This document shows, one piece after another, positions 9,940-19,005 of a stretch of DNA of 64,000 bases. The position numbers were made by a program, and so were the translations under genes. The DNA is taken from assembly GCA_903916595.1 (NCBI GenBank), contig CAIWXI010000030.1, positions 79,604 through 143,603 on the forward strand. Reading direction: 5' to 3'. The notes beneath the pieces were generated by a model that saw only the letters and a program-made list of their open reading frames with translations, was not told the origin of the DNA and made no database searches. This DNA comes from an uncultured Bacteroidales bacterium. Lineage in GTDB: Bacteria > Bacteroidota > Bacteroidia > Bacteroidales > FEN-979. Position 1 is the first letter of the stretch. The number at the start of each line of letters is the position of its first letter.

Positions 9940-10746
9940 CTAGCTCTGGGGTTTATTTCCTTTGATATTCTCAATTTGGGCCGCAAAGTAACGACTTTTT
10001 TCGGAGAATCGCAAGGATAATTTCTCATAAACGTGGATGGCTTTCTGCATATTGCCCTGTTTTGCATACAAAAGAGCCAGGGTTTCGCTCACGATATCTT
10101 CATCATCCATATTCGATCGGTGTGAACTTACAGCAGGGCTGAAAAACTCCTTTTTCGGTCTTGAAATCTGAGGTTCCTCCCGAATAAATCTATCGATCAG
10201 CTGATCTTTCGGAATGCTGAATTCGGCAGCATTTCTCAATACAGGCTTGCCCACATCTGTCTCCTCTGAATGTACATCTGCTTCAACCTTAATTGCTTTC
10301 CTGTTTGTTTCCTCTTTGATTTCCAAAAGCCTTTTCCTTACAATTGATAGCAGTTCGTTCTGCGATAATTTTTCTTTAGGTACTGCGGATGACTTATTCA
10401 ACGATAGCATAGGGGCACCCGCTTTAACTACCTCCTCCTTTTGTATGGCAAGGGGAGTCGTATCATGAACAGCTTCGGGTGAAACAATTGGAGAAACTTC
10501 CGTGAACTGTTTTGGCTTTCCTTCAAGATGTTCCTTCAGTTTTTTCCTGTCGCCTGCATACGCAACAGCTTTTTTCAACTGCGCAGGGTACGAAGCTTGG
10601 TTCTGCTGAAGCAGGTTCAGTGTGAAAAGAATCTGGGCCGTCTGGCAATATGGATATTGCTTAAGAAGGCCCTGGATCTCAATACTGCTTTCCTCCGTGA
10701 GGGCCAAGGGGTCTCTGACTAATTCCGAAAACTGCTGACGATTCAT
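9940..10746 (-). CDS. TPR-containing protein between lptE and secG
   Basis: 268 residues. I recognise this as a Bacteroidota protein without an assigned function. The N-terminus has a helical region (QFSELVRDPLALTEESS, then QILFTLNLLQQNQASYPAQLKKAVAYA) that looks like degenerate helical repeats; the middle is charged and low in complexity; the C-terminus (about 215-260) has a TPR-like pair, EDIVSETLALLYAKQGNMQK followed by AIHVYEKLSLRFSEKSRYFA. No signal peptide, so cytoplasmic. Its fixed place next to lptE and secG suggests a link with envelope biogenesis, but that is only context. Confidence 0.7.
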   Translation of the reverse strand: MNRQQFSELVRDPLALTEESSIEIQGLLKQYPYCQTAQILFTLNLLQQNQASYPAQLKKAVAYAGDRKKLKEHLEGKPKQFTEVSPIVSPEAVHDTTPLAIQKEEVVKAGAPMLSLNKSSAVPKEKLSQNELLSIVRKRLLEIKEETNRKAIKVEADVHSEETDVGKPVLRNAAEFSIPKDQLIDRFIREEPQISRPKKEFFSPAVSSHRSNMDDEDIVSETLALLYAKQGNMQKAIHVYEKLSLRFSEKSRYFAAQIENIKGNKPQS

Positions 10747-10773
10747 GCTTTGATTTTGTTCTAAAAGGCCGGA

Positions 10774-11343
10774 TTACCAGTTGACGACAGATTTATTGAA
10801 TACATCCTGAACGAGCTGATCTGTGATTACAGCGTTAAGCCTGTCCTGAACGGTGTTGAGGTCGGCAACGGGATAATCCTGATATCTTGAAAATGTACTC
10901 TCGTAATTCTGCTTAGGATTCTTCTTGTTGACAAATTTAATATTTATAGTAATGGTCAGGCGGTTCATGGCTGCTGTTTCATTTCCCTGAATAGCTACAG
11001 GGGTCACAGTATACCCGCTGATGTTGCCGGTAAGTTCCAGGTCCCCGTTTCTCTCTACTACCTGAAGGCTGGTTTGGGAAGTGAAGTAATTTCTTAACGC
11101 ATCGGTAATGCTCCTGTTCAAGGTAGGAATAATATACGAAGAAGTATTTGTCATGAATGGAATAGCCACCGTTTTCACATCGGGAGAAATAGAAGCTCCT
11201 GTAAAAGAGTAGCTTACTTTGCATGAGGTCTGCGGAAGCAGTACCATCAACGACATCAGAAAAAGAAAACAAATCCGAAGTAATAAACTTATACCTGATA
11301 ACGAGGTTCTGTATGCTTTCATTCTGGGTTTTAACTTAGCCAT
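10774..11343 (-). CDS. lptE: LptE family LPS-assembly lipoprotein
   Basis: 189 residues. A long hydrophobic signal ends at a lipobox LPQTSC with Cys41. The mature part starts VSYSFTGASISPDVKTVAIPF and continues with NRSITDALRNYF and a long beta-strand region, as in the LptE family that plugs the LptD barrel and delivers LPS to the outer leaflet. The ATG at 11343 abuts the TAA of the upstream sigma-54 activator (TAAATG); an internal ATG at residue 8 would shorten the n-region and is also possible. Part of the activator-lptE-TPR-secG unit. Confidence 0.85.
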   Translation of the reverse strand: MAKLKPRMKAYRTSLSGISLLLRICFLFLMSLMVLLPQTSCKVSYSFTGASISPDVKTVAIPFMTNTSSYIIPTLNRSITDALRNYFTSQTSLQVVERNGDLELTGNISGYTVTPVAIQGNETAAMNRLTITINIKFVNKKNPKQNYESTFSRYQDYPVADLNTVQDRLNAVITDQLVQDVFNKSVVNW

Positions 11344-12573
11344 TTATTCAAGGTAGTAATCCTTAATTTTTCTGTATAATGTCCTCTCCGAGATGCCCAG
11401 TTCACGAGCGGCTTCTTTTCTTTTGCCTTTGTACTTCTCAAGTGCTCGTTTTATAAAATCTTTCTCCCTCTTTTCCAGAGAAAGGGATTCTTCAACCTCT
11501 TCGGGTTCCTGAATAGGTTCAGAAACAGGCATTGATCGGTCTGTTGCCTGCACGATAAAAGGGTGAGTCTGCCCCTTTTCCTCTCCAATATCTTCATAAA
11601 GTTTTTTAATAAGCTGGTAGTTCTCCGACTGAGAATTTCCCAGGGCCTGCTCGTTTTGAAGAAGGTTCATGACCAGCTGTTTCAGGTCGTTCATGTCTTT
11701 CTTCATGTCGAAAAGCACCTTATATAGCAGATCCCTTTCAGAAAAACCGGAAGATTCCTGGCCCTTGTATAGAACCGGAAGGTCGCTTGAGTGCGCCAAT
11801 GGCATATATTTCGTCAGTGTCTCCGGAGTTATAATCCTGGTCTTTTCAATGATTGAGATCTGTTCCGCCAGATTCTTCAACTGCCTGATGTTCCCTGGCC
11901 AGCGATATGAACCCAATATCTTTTGGGCATCTTCATCCAGTTGAATTGCTGGCATGCGGTACTTCTCTGCTGCATCGGAAGCAAATTTTCTGAAAAGAAG
12001 ATAAATATCCTCGGGTCTGTCCCTTAGAGCAGGGACAGAGATAGGTACCGTGTTCAGGCGATAATAGAGATCCTGCCTGAATTTCCCCTGACCAACCGCA
12101 TCGGGAATATTCACATTCGTGGCTGCAACTACCCTTGCATTTGTTTTCAGGACAGTTGAAGATCCGACGCGGATGAATTCCCCGCTTTCAAGCACACGGA
12201 GTAAACGCACCTGAGTTCCCAGGGGCAGTTCGGCAACTTCATCAAGAAAAATAGTTCCACCGTTAACAACTTCAAAATACCCTTTTCGGGCCTCATGAGC
12301 GCCTGTGAAGGATCCTTTTTCATGGCCGAACAATTCTGAATCTATTGTGCCTTCAGGAATGGCCCCGCAGTTTACTGCAATGTAAGAACCATGTTTTCGT
12401 GAGCTGAGCTGATGGATGATCTTCGGAAAAAACTCCTTACCTGTACCGCTCTCCCCGCTTATCAGTACTGTAATATCAGTAGCAGCTACCTGCCTGGCAA
12501 TATCAATAGCCCGGTCGAGCAAAGGAGAATTCCCTATAATCCCAAACCGCTGTTTGATCATTTGAACATCCAT
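11344..12573 (-). CDS. Sigma-54 interaction domain transcriptional activator
   Basis: 409 residues. AAA+ domain with Walker A GESGTGKE at 40-47, the sigma-54 contact loop GSFTGA at 87-92 (usual form GAFTGA), Walker B GGTIFLDEVAEL at about 104-115 and RLNTVPISVPALRDR. A Fis-type HTH (AARELGISERTLYRKIKDY) ends the protein. It lacks the N-terminal receiver of NtrC-type proteins, so activity is probably controlled by level or by another protein. It drives RNA polymerase with sigma-54. In many Bacteroidota the same order, activator then lptE, occurs. Between it and the upstream dehydrogenase lies a heptamer repeat tract. Confidence 0.92.
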   Translation of the reverse strand: MDVQMIKQRFGIIGNSPLLDRAIDIARQVAATDITVLISGESGTGKEFFPKIIHQLSSRKHGSYIAVNCGAIPEGTIDSELFGHEKGSFTGAHEARKGYFEVVNGGTIFLDEVAELPLGTQVRLLRVLESGEFIRVGSSTVLKTNARVVAATNVNIPDAVGQGKFRQDLYYRLNTVPISVPALRDRPEDIYLLFRKFASDAAEKYRMPAIQLDEDAQKILGSYRWPGNIRQLKNLAEQISIIEKTRIITPETLTKYMPLAHSSDLPVLYKGQESSGFSERDLLYKVLFDMKKDMNDLKQLVMNLLQNEQALGNSQSENYQLIKKLYEDIGEEKGQTHPFIVQATDRSMPVSEPIQEPEEVEESLSLEKREKDFIKRALEKYKGKRKEAARELGISERTLYRKIKDYYLE

Positions 12574-12575
12574 AA

Positions 12576-12669
12576 CCGTTATCCGTTATCCGCTATCCGT
12601 TAATTGTACATCGTACATCGTACATCGTTCATCGTACATCGTACATCGTTCATCGTACATCGTACATCA
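12576..12669. repeat. Heptanucleotide repeats TATCCGT and TACATCG
   Basis: Two adjoining tracts. 12576-12602 holds TATCCGT/CTATCCG units. 12607-12669 holds nine 7-bp units of TACATCG with TTCATCG inserted in a 21-bp higher-order pattern (A A A B A A B A A). The last unit contains the stop codon of the neighbouring nucleotide-sugar dehydrogenase (12667-12669). Confidence 0.95.
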
Positions 12670-14313
12670 TTTTCTCACTTCTCTTTTCAGTCTCGCCAGA
12701 TGTCCCCGGCCCAGCGCTTTGACTTCACAGCCCAGCTGGAAATACCGGCGGATTTTAGTATCGTCAAGTATTCCGAAAGCATCCACGACGGCAAGAGGCC
12801 CTCCCGCCCATTTCACGATATCATCAGGGGCAAGATTCATATAATGGGAATGTGGCACTGCAAGAATAATTGCATCCATCCCTTTTATCGCCTTTTTCAA
12901 ATCCTTACTAACTGTAACATTCTTCAGGCCTTCCTGGTTACGAAAAAACCGTTTCCATGAAGTTCCCGGTGAGGGGAATGAATCCTGATCTTCCAGCTCA
13001 TACCAATGTTCAATATACGGATCATGCACCTTTATCTCGGCACTCATCTCGCTGAGCTTACGAACAACCATCTCGCTTCCGCTATAGCGGGTATCTCCAA
13101 CATCCTGACGGTATGAAGCGCCGCAAAGAAGCACCTTGGACCCGGCAATATACCGCCCCATATTGCGCAAGGCATCACGCACAAGCTCAGCCACATGTAA
13201 GGCGCGGGTATCATTGATATCGATGGCTGTTGGTGTAATCTTGAACAATTTTTCTCCGTCTTCAAAACCAAGGATATGTTTATATGCCCAATATCCAAGC
13301 CCGCCGTCCTTGGGCAGACAGTACCCTCCAACACCGGGGCCGGGGAAAATAATATTACTATGCGTCGGCCTCATCTTGATAGCATTGACCACCTTGATAA
13401 GATCAACCCCGTTGCGTTCCGCAAAAATGCTCCATTCATGCAGGTAGGCAAGTATCGTCGCCCGGTACGAATTCTCAACGATCTTAGTTGTTTCAGACTC
13501 AATCGGACGGTCCATCACCGTGAGAGGAAAATCCCTGGTGTTCACAACCTCATGCAAAAAGATCTCAACCCGCTTACGGGCGATTTCATCGCAACCGGAG
13601 CACACCCTCCAAAAATCCCTCACCGAAGCCACATAATTTTTTCCAGGCATAACGCGCTCAAAACTGTGGGCCAGGAGCGGAGTACTTTTTAAGCCTCTTT
13701 TATGGAACTCCTGTTTGAGGATAGGCCAGGCTACAAACTCGGTCGTGCCGGGTGCAACCGTGGTCTCAATCAGGACCAGACAATCAGGACCGATCTTCTC
13801 TCCGATAGTTCTCACCGAATCCTCCAGTGCGGCCATATCCGTCTCACCGGATCTCATGTTACCGAGCTCTTTTTTAACGAAATCGCACTGAACGTCAACT
13901 ATCACACAGTCGGCCAGCTTAAGACAATCATTGTTATAAGTTGCTACAAGGGTTTTATTCCTGACACATCGGTCAATAAGGATATCCACTTCCGGATCTT
14001 CGGCCTTCACTGGAGAAAGTCCCCTGTTCATCATCTCAATCTTCCAATAGCTCCTTGGACTTGGCAAATCACACCCAATGACCATCTTGCTATTCCGGCC
14101 TTTTTTGTCTTTTGTGTCGGCCACGGTAGCTGCCATCACAGATCCCACGAATCCGATTCCCATAACCACGACAATTTCCTTCTTTTCTTTCCTGGCCTGT
14201 ATAACCAGTTGTTCAAGCCTTTGGAACTCCTTGTCGTAATCCTTCTTCACAGGAAGCATATACTTCTCACCGTCGGGGCTCACCGAGTATACCAGGTTCT
14301 TTTTTGCTGACAC
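12667..14313 (-). CDS. UDP-glucose/GDP-mannose-type nucleotide-sugar dehydrogenase
   Basis: 548 residues, longer than the usual 430 or so because of about 45 extra residues before the Rossmann motif GIGFVG (52-57). It should oxidise a nucleotide sugar C6 alcohol to the uronic acid with two NAD+. The catalytic Cys is in GPGVGGYCLPKDGG (about residue 325), and the C-terminal NAD/UDP-binding domain follows (KVLLCGASYRQDVGDTRYS). The exact substrate is not evident; with the wbpB/D/E-like genes 25 kb away it could supply UDP-GlcNAcA, but UDP-Glc or UDP-ManNAc are open. It follows pheT by 33 bases. Confidence 0.85.
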   Translation of the reverse strand: MSAKKNLVYSVSPDGEKYMLPVKKDYDKEFQRLEQLVIQARKEKKEIVVVMGIGFVGSVMAATVADTKDKKGRNSKMVIGCDLPSPRSYWKIEMMNRGLSPVKAEDPEVDILIDRCVRNKTLVATYNNDCLKLADCVIVDVQCDFVKKELGNMRSGETDMAALEDSVRTIGEKIGPDCLVLIETTVAPGTTEFVAWPILKQEFHKRGLKSTPLLAHSFERVMPGKNYVASVRDFWRVCSGCDEIARKRVEIFLHEVVNTRDFPLTVMDRPIESETTKIVENSYRATILAYLHEWSIFAERNGVDLIKVVNAIKMRPTHSNIIFPGPGVGGYCLPKDGGLGYWAYKHILGFEDGEKLFKITPTAIDINDTRALHVAELVRDALRNMGRYIAGSKVLLCGASYRQDVGDTRYSGSEMVVRKLSEMSAEIKVHDPYIEHWYELEDQDSFPSPGTSWKRFFRNQEGLKNVTVSKDLKKAIKGMDAIILAVPHSHYMNLAPDDIVKWAGGPLAVVDAFGILDDTKIRRYFQLGCEVKALGRGHLARLKREVRK

Positions 14314-14346
14314 AGATTTTTCTTTAATAGTTAATATTTCACAGGT

Positions 14347-16842
14347 CTATCTCACCTGTGCATTCAAATTCTTATTAAAAGCAATGATCAAACGATCCAT
14401 GCATTTATCAATTTCCTTGTCGGTCAGGGTTTTTTCCTCGTCTCTTAGAATAAAGCTAAGGGCATAGGACTTTTTGCCTTTTCCTATTTTCTCACCTTCA
14501 TAAACATCAAATAACCCGACATGTTTCAGAAGTTTTTTTTCTGTCTGATATGACAATTTCTCTATGTCTTCGAATTTCACAGTTTCATCGAGCAAAAGGG
14601 CAAGATCCCTTTTTACTTCAGGAAATTTAGGAAGTTCCCTGTATTGAGCATTTTTAACAGGCGCCAATGAAAGAACAGCGTTCCAGTTAAATTCGGCATA
14701 ATAAACATCTTGCCTGATATCAAACGGTTTAAGGATGGTTCGCGACAATATGCCGGCATAACCTATCGATTTGCCATCTATGCTAAAGGTTATTCCGTTG
14801 GCTAACATCTGGCCTGAGTATGGTTTCTGCAAGATTCTGCCATCTGAATTTCCGATCGAAAAGCCGATACCCAGTTTATGTAATATAGCCTGAATAAAAC
14901 CTTTCAATTCAAACCAGTTCACAAGGCCGGTCCCTGAGTTCCAGTTTTCGGGGGATGATCTGCCTGTAAGTAAAATGGCCAGATGATTTTCCTCGTGATA
15001 TCCTTTAACAGGGTCATCCGTTTCGCTCGCGGTCTGATAGACAGTGCCAAATTCGTAGAGTTTTAAATCGGCAGATTTACGGTTAATGTTATAAATCATG
15101 CTTTCAAGACATCCGAATAAAAGTGTTTGCCTCATCACGTCGAGATCGCGGCTGATGGGATTTAATATTCTCACGCAGCGTTCTGCCGGAAAACCGGAAT
15201 TCTGTTGGTGATACACGGAACGCGTTAGTGAGTTGTTCATGATCTCATTAAATCCATTCGAAGAGAGATAATCCGAAACGACGTTTCGGATTTTATCGGG
15301 ATCGGGCTTTTTCGTGTAAGACTGCGATGACCTGACTTCGTTAGGGATCTCTACATTATTATAACCATATATCCTTAGCACTTCTTCAATCACATCCACA
15401 TCACGGTTTACATCAACCTTACAGGAAGGTACTATGAGCTCCAAACCATCTGTACCCTCTTTTGCCATTAGGGTGACCTCCATTCCAAGGTCCTCTAGGA
15501 TATTTACAACTACCATTCTGTTAAGAGCTTTCCCAATCAATCGGTCAAGGTTAAACCAGGGTAAAATCACCCTGGCCTGTTCGATCTGCCTGGGATATAT
15601 ATCAACAACCGGGGAAGAAATCTGTCCTCCTGCAATCTCTTTGATAAGCATTGCTGCTCTTTTAATGGCATAAACCGTAATATTGTAGTCAGCGCCACGT
15701 TCGAACCGGAAGGAGGCATCGGTTGAGAGCCCGTGATATCTTGCTGTTTTCCTGATATGAACAGGATCAAAATAAGCGCTTTCAAGAAAAACAGATGTAG
15801 TTTCTGATGTAACTCCCGAGCTGATCCCTCCAAAAACCCCGGCAATACACATAGGTTCTGATCCGCTGCATATCATCAGATCGTCATTTCCAAGCTCGCG
15901 TTCAGTTCCATCAAGAGTAGTGAATCTTGTGCCTTTGGGATATTTTTTTACCACTACCTTATTCCCCTCTATCCGGCTGGCATCAAATGCATGCAAAGGC
16001 TGACCCAGTTCCATCAGGATAAAGTTGGTAATATCCACAATGTTATTAATAGGCCTCAGGCCCACGGCCAGCAGCCTGTTTTTCAGCCAGGCCGGTGATT
16101 CTGCAACTTTAATCCCGCTAATGGTAAGGCCGGTGTACCGCGGACAGGCAATCGAATCCTCGACTGTGACACCGATGACCAGGTTGTTGTTATCTTGTTT
16201 GTAACCTGAAACATCTGGCATACTCACTTTTACCCTGGTGGTCTCAATTGGTTCTGATCTGCCAAAACTATTGATAACGGCAGCCACATCCCTCGCCACT
16301 CCAAGATGGGAGGCAGCATCAGCCCGGTTTGGAGTAAGACCTATTGTGAAAATCCAATCATGTTCTACGTTGAAAAAATCTGAAGCAGCAGTACCAATCC
16401 GGGCTTCCGCAGGTAAAACCATTATTCCTGCATGGTCGCTCCCAAGCCCTAGTTCATCTTCAGCACAGATCATTCCTTCAGAAACTTCACCCCGTATTTT
16501 GGTTTTCTGCAGTGTAAGTTCTTTTTCGTTGAAATACAGTGTAGTCCCAACAATGGCAACCACAACTTTTTGCCCGGCCGCCACGTTCGATGCGCCGCAA
16601 ACAATCTTTAAAGGTTCTCCCTGCCCGAGGTCGACCGTAGTAAGCGAAAGGTGATCAGAATTGGGATGTTTCAAACAAGTCAGCACCTCTCCAATAACCA
16701 ATCCTTTCAAGCCTCCCTTTACACTATAAAACTCTTCAATGTTCTCAACTTCGAGACCGCAACCGGTAAGCAGTTCTGCCAATTTTTCAGGCGGCAGATC
16801 AGTGGTAATATATTGCCTAAGCCAGTTAAAGGAAATCTTCAT
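14347..16842 (-). CDS. pheT: Phenylalanine-tRNA ligase beta subunit
   Basis: 831 residues, typical. N-terminal OB-type tRNA-binding domain with LVIGEVLTCLKHPNSDHLSL, B3/B4 editing region (YTGLTI...PINNIVDITNFILMELGQPLHAFDA), a B5 region, and the C-terminal anticodon-binding ferredoxin-like domain (ELPKFPEVKRDLALLLDE). With PheS (not in the window) it charges tRNA-Phe. Its own -7 box TACCTTTG lies 24 bases ahead of the ATG. Neighbours recG upstream and the nucleotide-sugar dehydrogenase downstream are on the same strand. Confidence 0.97.
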   Translation of the reverse strand: MKISFNWLRQYITTDLPPEKLAELLTGCGLEVENIEEFYSVKGGLKGLVIGEVLTCLKHPNSDHLSLTTVDLGQGEPLKIVCGASNVAAGQKVVVAIVGTTLYFNEKELTLQKTKIRGEVSEGMICAEDELGLGSDHAGIMVLPAEARIGTAASDFFNVEHDWIFTIGLTPNRADAASHLGVARDVAAVINSFGRSEPIETTRVKVSMPDVSGYKQDNNNLVIGVTVEDSIACPRYTGLTISGIKVAESPAWLKNRLLAVGLRPINNIVDITNFILMELGQPLHAFDASRIEGNKVVVKKYPKGTRFTTLDGTERELGNDDLMICSGSEPMCIAGVFGGISSGVTSETTSVFLESAYFDPVHIRKTARYHGLSTDASFRFERGADYNITVYAIKRAAMLIKEIAGGQISSPVVDIYPRQIEQARVILPWFNLDRLIGKALNRMVVVNILEDLGMEVTLMAKEGTDGLELIVPSCKVDVNRDVDVIEEVLRIYGYNNVEIPNEVRSSQSYTKKPDPDKIRNVVSDYLSSNGFNEIMNNSLTRSVYHQQNSGFPAERCVRILNPISRDLDVMRQTLLFGCLESMIYNINRKSADLKLYEFGTVYQTASETDDPVKGYHEENHLAILLTGRSSPENWNSGTGLVNWFELKGFIQAILHKLGIGFSIGNSDGRILQKPYSGQMLANGITFSIDGKSIGYAGILSRTILKPFDIRQDVYYAEFNWNAVLSLAPVKNAQYRELPKFPEVKRDLALLLDETVKFEDIEKLSYQTEKKLLKHVGLFDVYEGEKIGKGKKSYALSFILRDEEKTLTDKEIDKCMDRLIIAFNKNLNAQVR

Positions 16843-16865
16843 GATAATAGCCTTATTTTAGGGAA

Positions 16866-16873
16866 CAAAGGTA
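16866..16873 (-). promoter_or_regulatory. Candidate -7 promoter box of pheT
   Basis: TACCTTTG on the minus strand matches TAnnTTTG. It sits in the 50-base gap after recG and gives a short leader, suggesting that pheT is not only read through from recG. Confidence 0.5.
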
Positions 16874-16892
16874 GGAATTATTGAGAAATAAA

Positions 16893-18929
16893 CTATGAAA
16901 TCAGACCCCAATTTTGCTTATGTTCATCCATGTGGTCGACATATTTTGCCAAATTGGCATTTTTTTCAAGCTTTAGTCCGGGGTCATCATCAAGTATATC
17001 AGAAGCGATATTACGGGCGAATTTCAGGATTTTCTCATCCCGAATAATATCTGCAATCCGCAGGTTCAGAATACCGCTCTGCTGTGTCCCCTGCAGATCA
17101 CCTGGTCCGCGAAGCCGTAAATCTGTTTCTGCGATTTCAAACCCGTCATTGGTTCGAAGCATGGTGTTAATACGCTGGCGTGCATCATTTCCAAGTTCAT
17201 CTGGTGTCATAAGAATGCAGTAAGATTGAACGCTGCCTCTCCCCACTCTGCCTCTTAGCTGATGAAGTTGCGAAAGCCCGAAACGATCTGCATTTTCTAT
17301 GATCATCACAGTGGCCTGAGGTACATCCACTCCTACTTCAATCACAGTTGTTGAAACCAGAATCCGTGTTTCTTTCTGCAGAAAGCGCTTCATCTCTTCA
17401 TCTTTCTGCTGCTGTTTCATCCTGCCATGAACCATGCCAACCTTAAAATCCGGTTCTGGAAATTCCCTGACCACACCCTTATACCCATCGGTAAGATTTT
17501 TAAGGTCGAGTGATTCCGATTCCTCTATAAGAGGATATACAATATAAACCTGGTTCCCTTGCCTGATCTTCTGTTTCAGAAAATTATACACTTTATAATG
17601 ATCGCGGTCATAGACATGTTTAGTGATTATGGGTTTTCGTCCGGGAGGCATTTCATCGATCACCGATACATCCAGATCACCATACAATGTCATAGCCAGT
17701 GTTCTGGGTATAGGAGTTGCGGTCATAACCAGCACATGAGGTGTTTTTTGGTTTTTTTCCCATAAGGCGGCTCTCTGGGCTACTCCGAAACGATGCTGTT
17801 CATCGATGACAACAAGGCCAAGATTTCTAAACTGAACATTGTCCTCAATAAGAGCATGAGTTCCAATCAGGATGGAAAGGCTTCCGCTTTCGAGCATTTC
17901 AATGACCTCTTTACGCTCTCCCTGTTTTTTAGATCCTGTGAGAAGTCTCACATTGATATTGAGCCCTGAAAGCATCCGGGAAATGTTGCTGTAATGCTGG
18001 TTGGCAAGAATCTCTGTTGGAGCCATCAGGCATGCCTGAAAATTATTATCCAGGGCGATAAGCATGCACATCAGCGCCACCATAGTCTTTCCACTGCCTA
18101 CGTCTCCCTGCAACAGACGGTTCATCTGCTTACCTGACCCCATATCAGCCCTGATCTCCCTTATCACTTTTTTTTGAGAATTTGTCAGTTCAAAGGTCAG
18201 GTGGTGGTGATAAAAATTATTAAGGTATTCGCCAACATTGGTAAATACGTGGCCATCTGTCTTCTGCAACCTGAATGCCCTGTTTTTAAGCATCCTGAGC
18301 TGAACAAAGAACAACTCCTCAAATTTAAGCCTGGCTTGTGCTTTCGCCAGCAAATCAGGACTCTGAGGAAAATGAACAGTAAGGAACGCATCCTGCCTGC
18401 TAACAAGCCTCAGCCTGTCAATAATATCCAAGGTCAGGTTTTCGGCCAGGTAAAACTTCTTATGCATAAGCAATGCTCTAACCAGCTTCCCAAGACCTTT
18501 ATAATCAAGGCCTTTTGATTTAAGTTTCTCGGTGGAACTGTAAATCGGCTGAATACTTTTACTGATGGGTAGAAGTTCTGATTCCGGAGGTTCTACCTCA
18601 GGATGAGGTATGTTCCATTGTTTGTTGAACTGCTGCGGTTTCCCGAAAACGATCCATTCCTGTCCGTTTGAAAACTTGTCGCCCAGCCATTTAACGCCCT
18701 GAAACCAGACCAGGTCAATTTGCCCGCTTTCATCTTCAACCGTAACAACAAGTCGCTGTGAGCGGGCTGTGCCAACAATCAAAGTTTTAATTACTCTCCC
18801 CCTGATCTGGACATAGGTGTTTTCTTCCCGTATCTCAGCGATGCGATACATCTTTGAGCGATCCACATAACGAAAAGGAAAATGGGTAAGAAGATCTCCG
18901 AATGTTTCAATCTGAAGTTCAGAACACAA
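16893..18929 (-). CDS. recG: ATP-dependent DNA helicase RecG, start codon unresolved
   Basis: 678 residues from the first canonical start, a TTG at 18929. Helicase motifs are complete: GDVGSGKT (Walker A), DEQHRFG, TATPIPRTL, and QLRGRVGRG. RecG drives branch migration at stalled forks. The open frame continues 23 codons further upstream and encodes FLDTPIEYLKGVGP, which is the conserved RecG N-terminus, but no ATG, GTG or TTG occurs there before the in-frame stop at 18999-19001. If the protein starts at the ATC at 18995 it has about 700 residues, the usual family length. Either a rare AUC start or a base error is likely; the coordinates given are the conservative ones. It begins within 10-80 bases of the porN-like stop. 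Confidence 0.9.
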   Translation of the reverse strand: MCSELQIETFGDLLTHFPFRYVDRSKMYRIAEIREENTYVQIRGRVIKTLIVGTARSQRLVVTVEDESGQIDLVWFQGVKWLGDKFSNGQEWIVFGKPQQFNKQWNIPHPEVEPPESELLPISKSIQPIYSSTEKLKSKGLDYKGLGKLVRALLMHKKFYLAENLTLDIIDRLRLVSRQDAFLTVHFPQSPDLLAKAQARLKFEELFFVQLRMLKNRAFRLQKTDGHVFTNVGEYLNNFYHHHLTFELTNSQKKVIREIRADMGSGKQMNRLLQGDVGSGKTMVALMCMLIALDNNFQACLMAPTEILANQHYSNISRMLSGLNINVRLLTGSKKQGERKEVIEMLESGSLSILIGTHALIEDNVQFRNLGLVVIDEQHRFGVAQRAALWEKNQKTPHVLVMTATPIPRTLAMTLYGDLDVSVIDEMPPGRKPIITKHVYDRDHYKVYNFLKQKIRQGNQVYIVYPLIEESESLDLKNLTDGYKGVVREFPEPDFKVGMVHGRMKQQQKDEEMKRFLQKETRILVSTTVIEVGVDVPQATVMIIENADRFGLSQLHQLRGRVGRGSVQSYCILMTPDELGNDARQRINTMLRTNDGFEIAETDLRLRGPGDLQGTQQSGILNLRIADIIRDEKILKFARNIASDILDDDPGLKLEKNANLAKYVDHMDEHKQNWGLIS

Positions 18930-19005
18930 GGCTTCAGCCCGAACTGGTCCGACGCCTTTCAGATATTCTATCGGAGTGTCGAGAAATGGTTTGATTGCTT
19001 AGGTC

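Noticed and set aside
12604..12960. Open frame of 118 residues on the plus strand beginning with repeated IVHRTSF
   Set aside because: It is made by the heptamer tract and runs antisense inside the nucleotide-sugar dehydrogenase gene; there is no start signal or family match.
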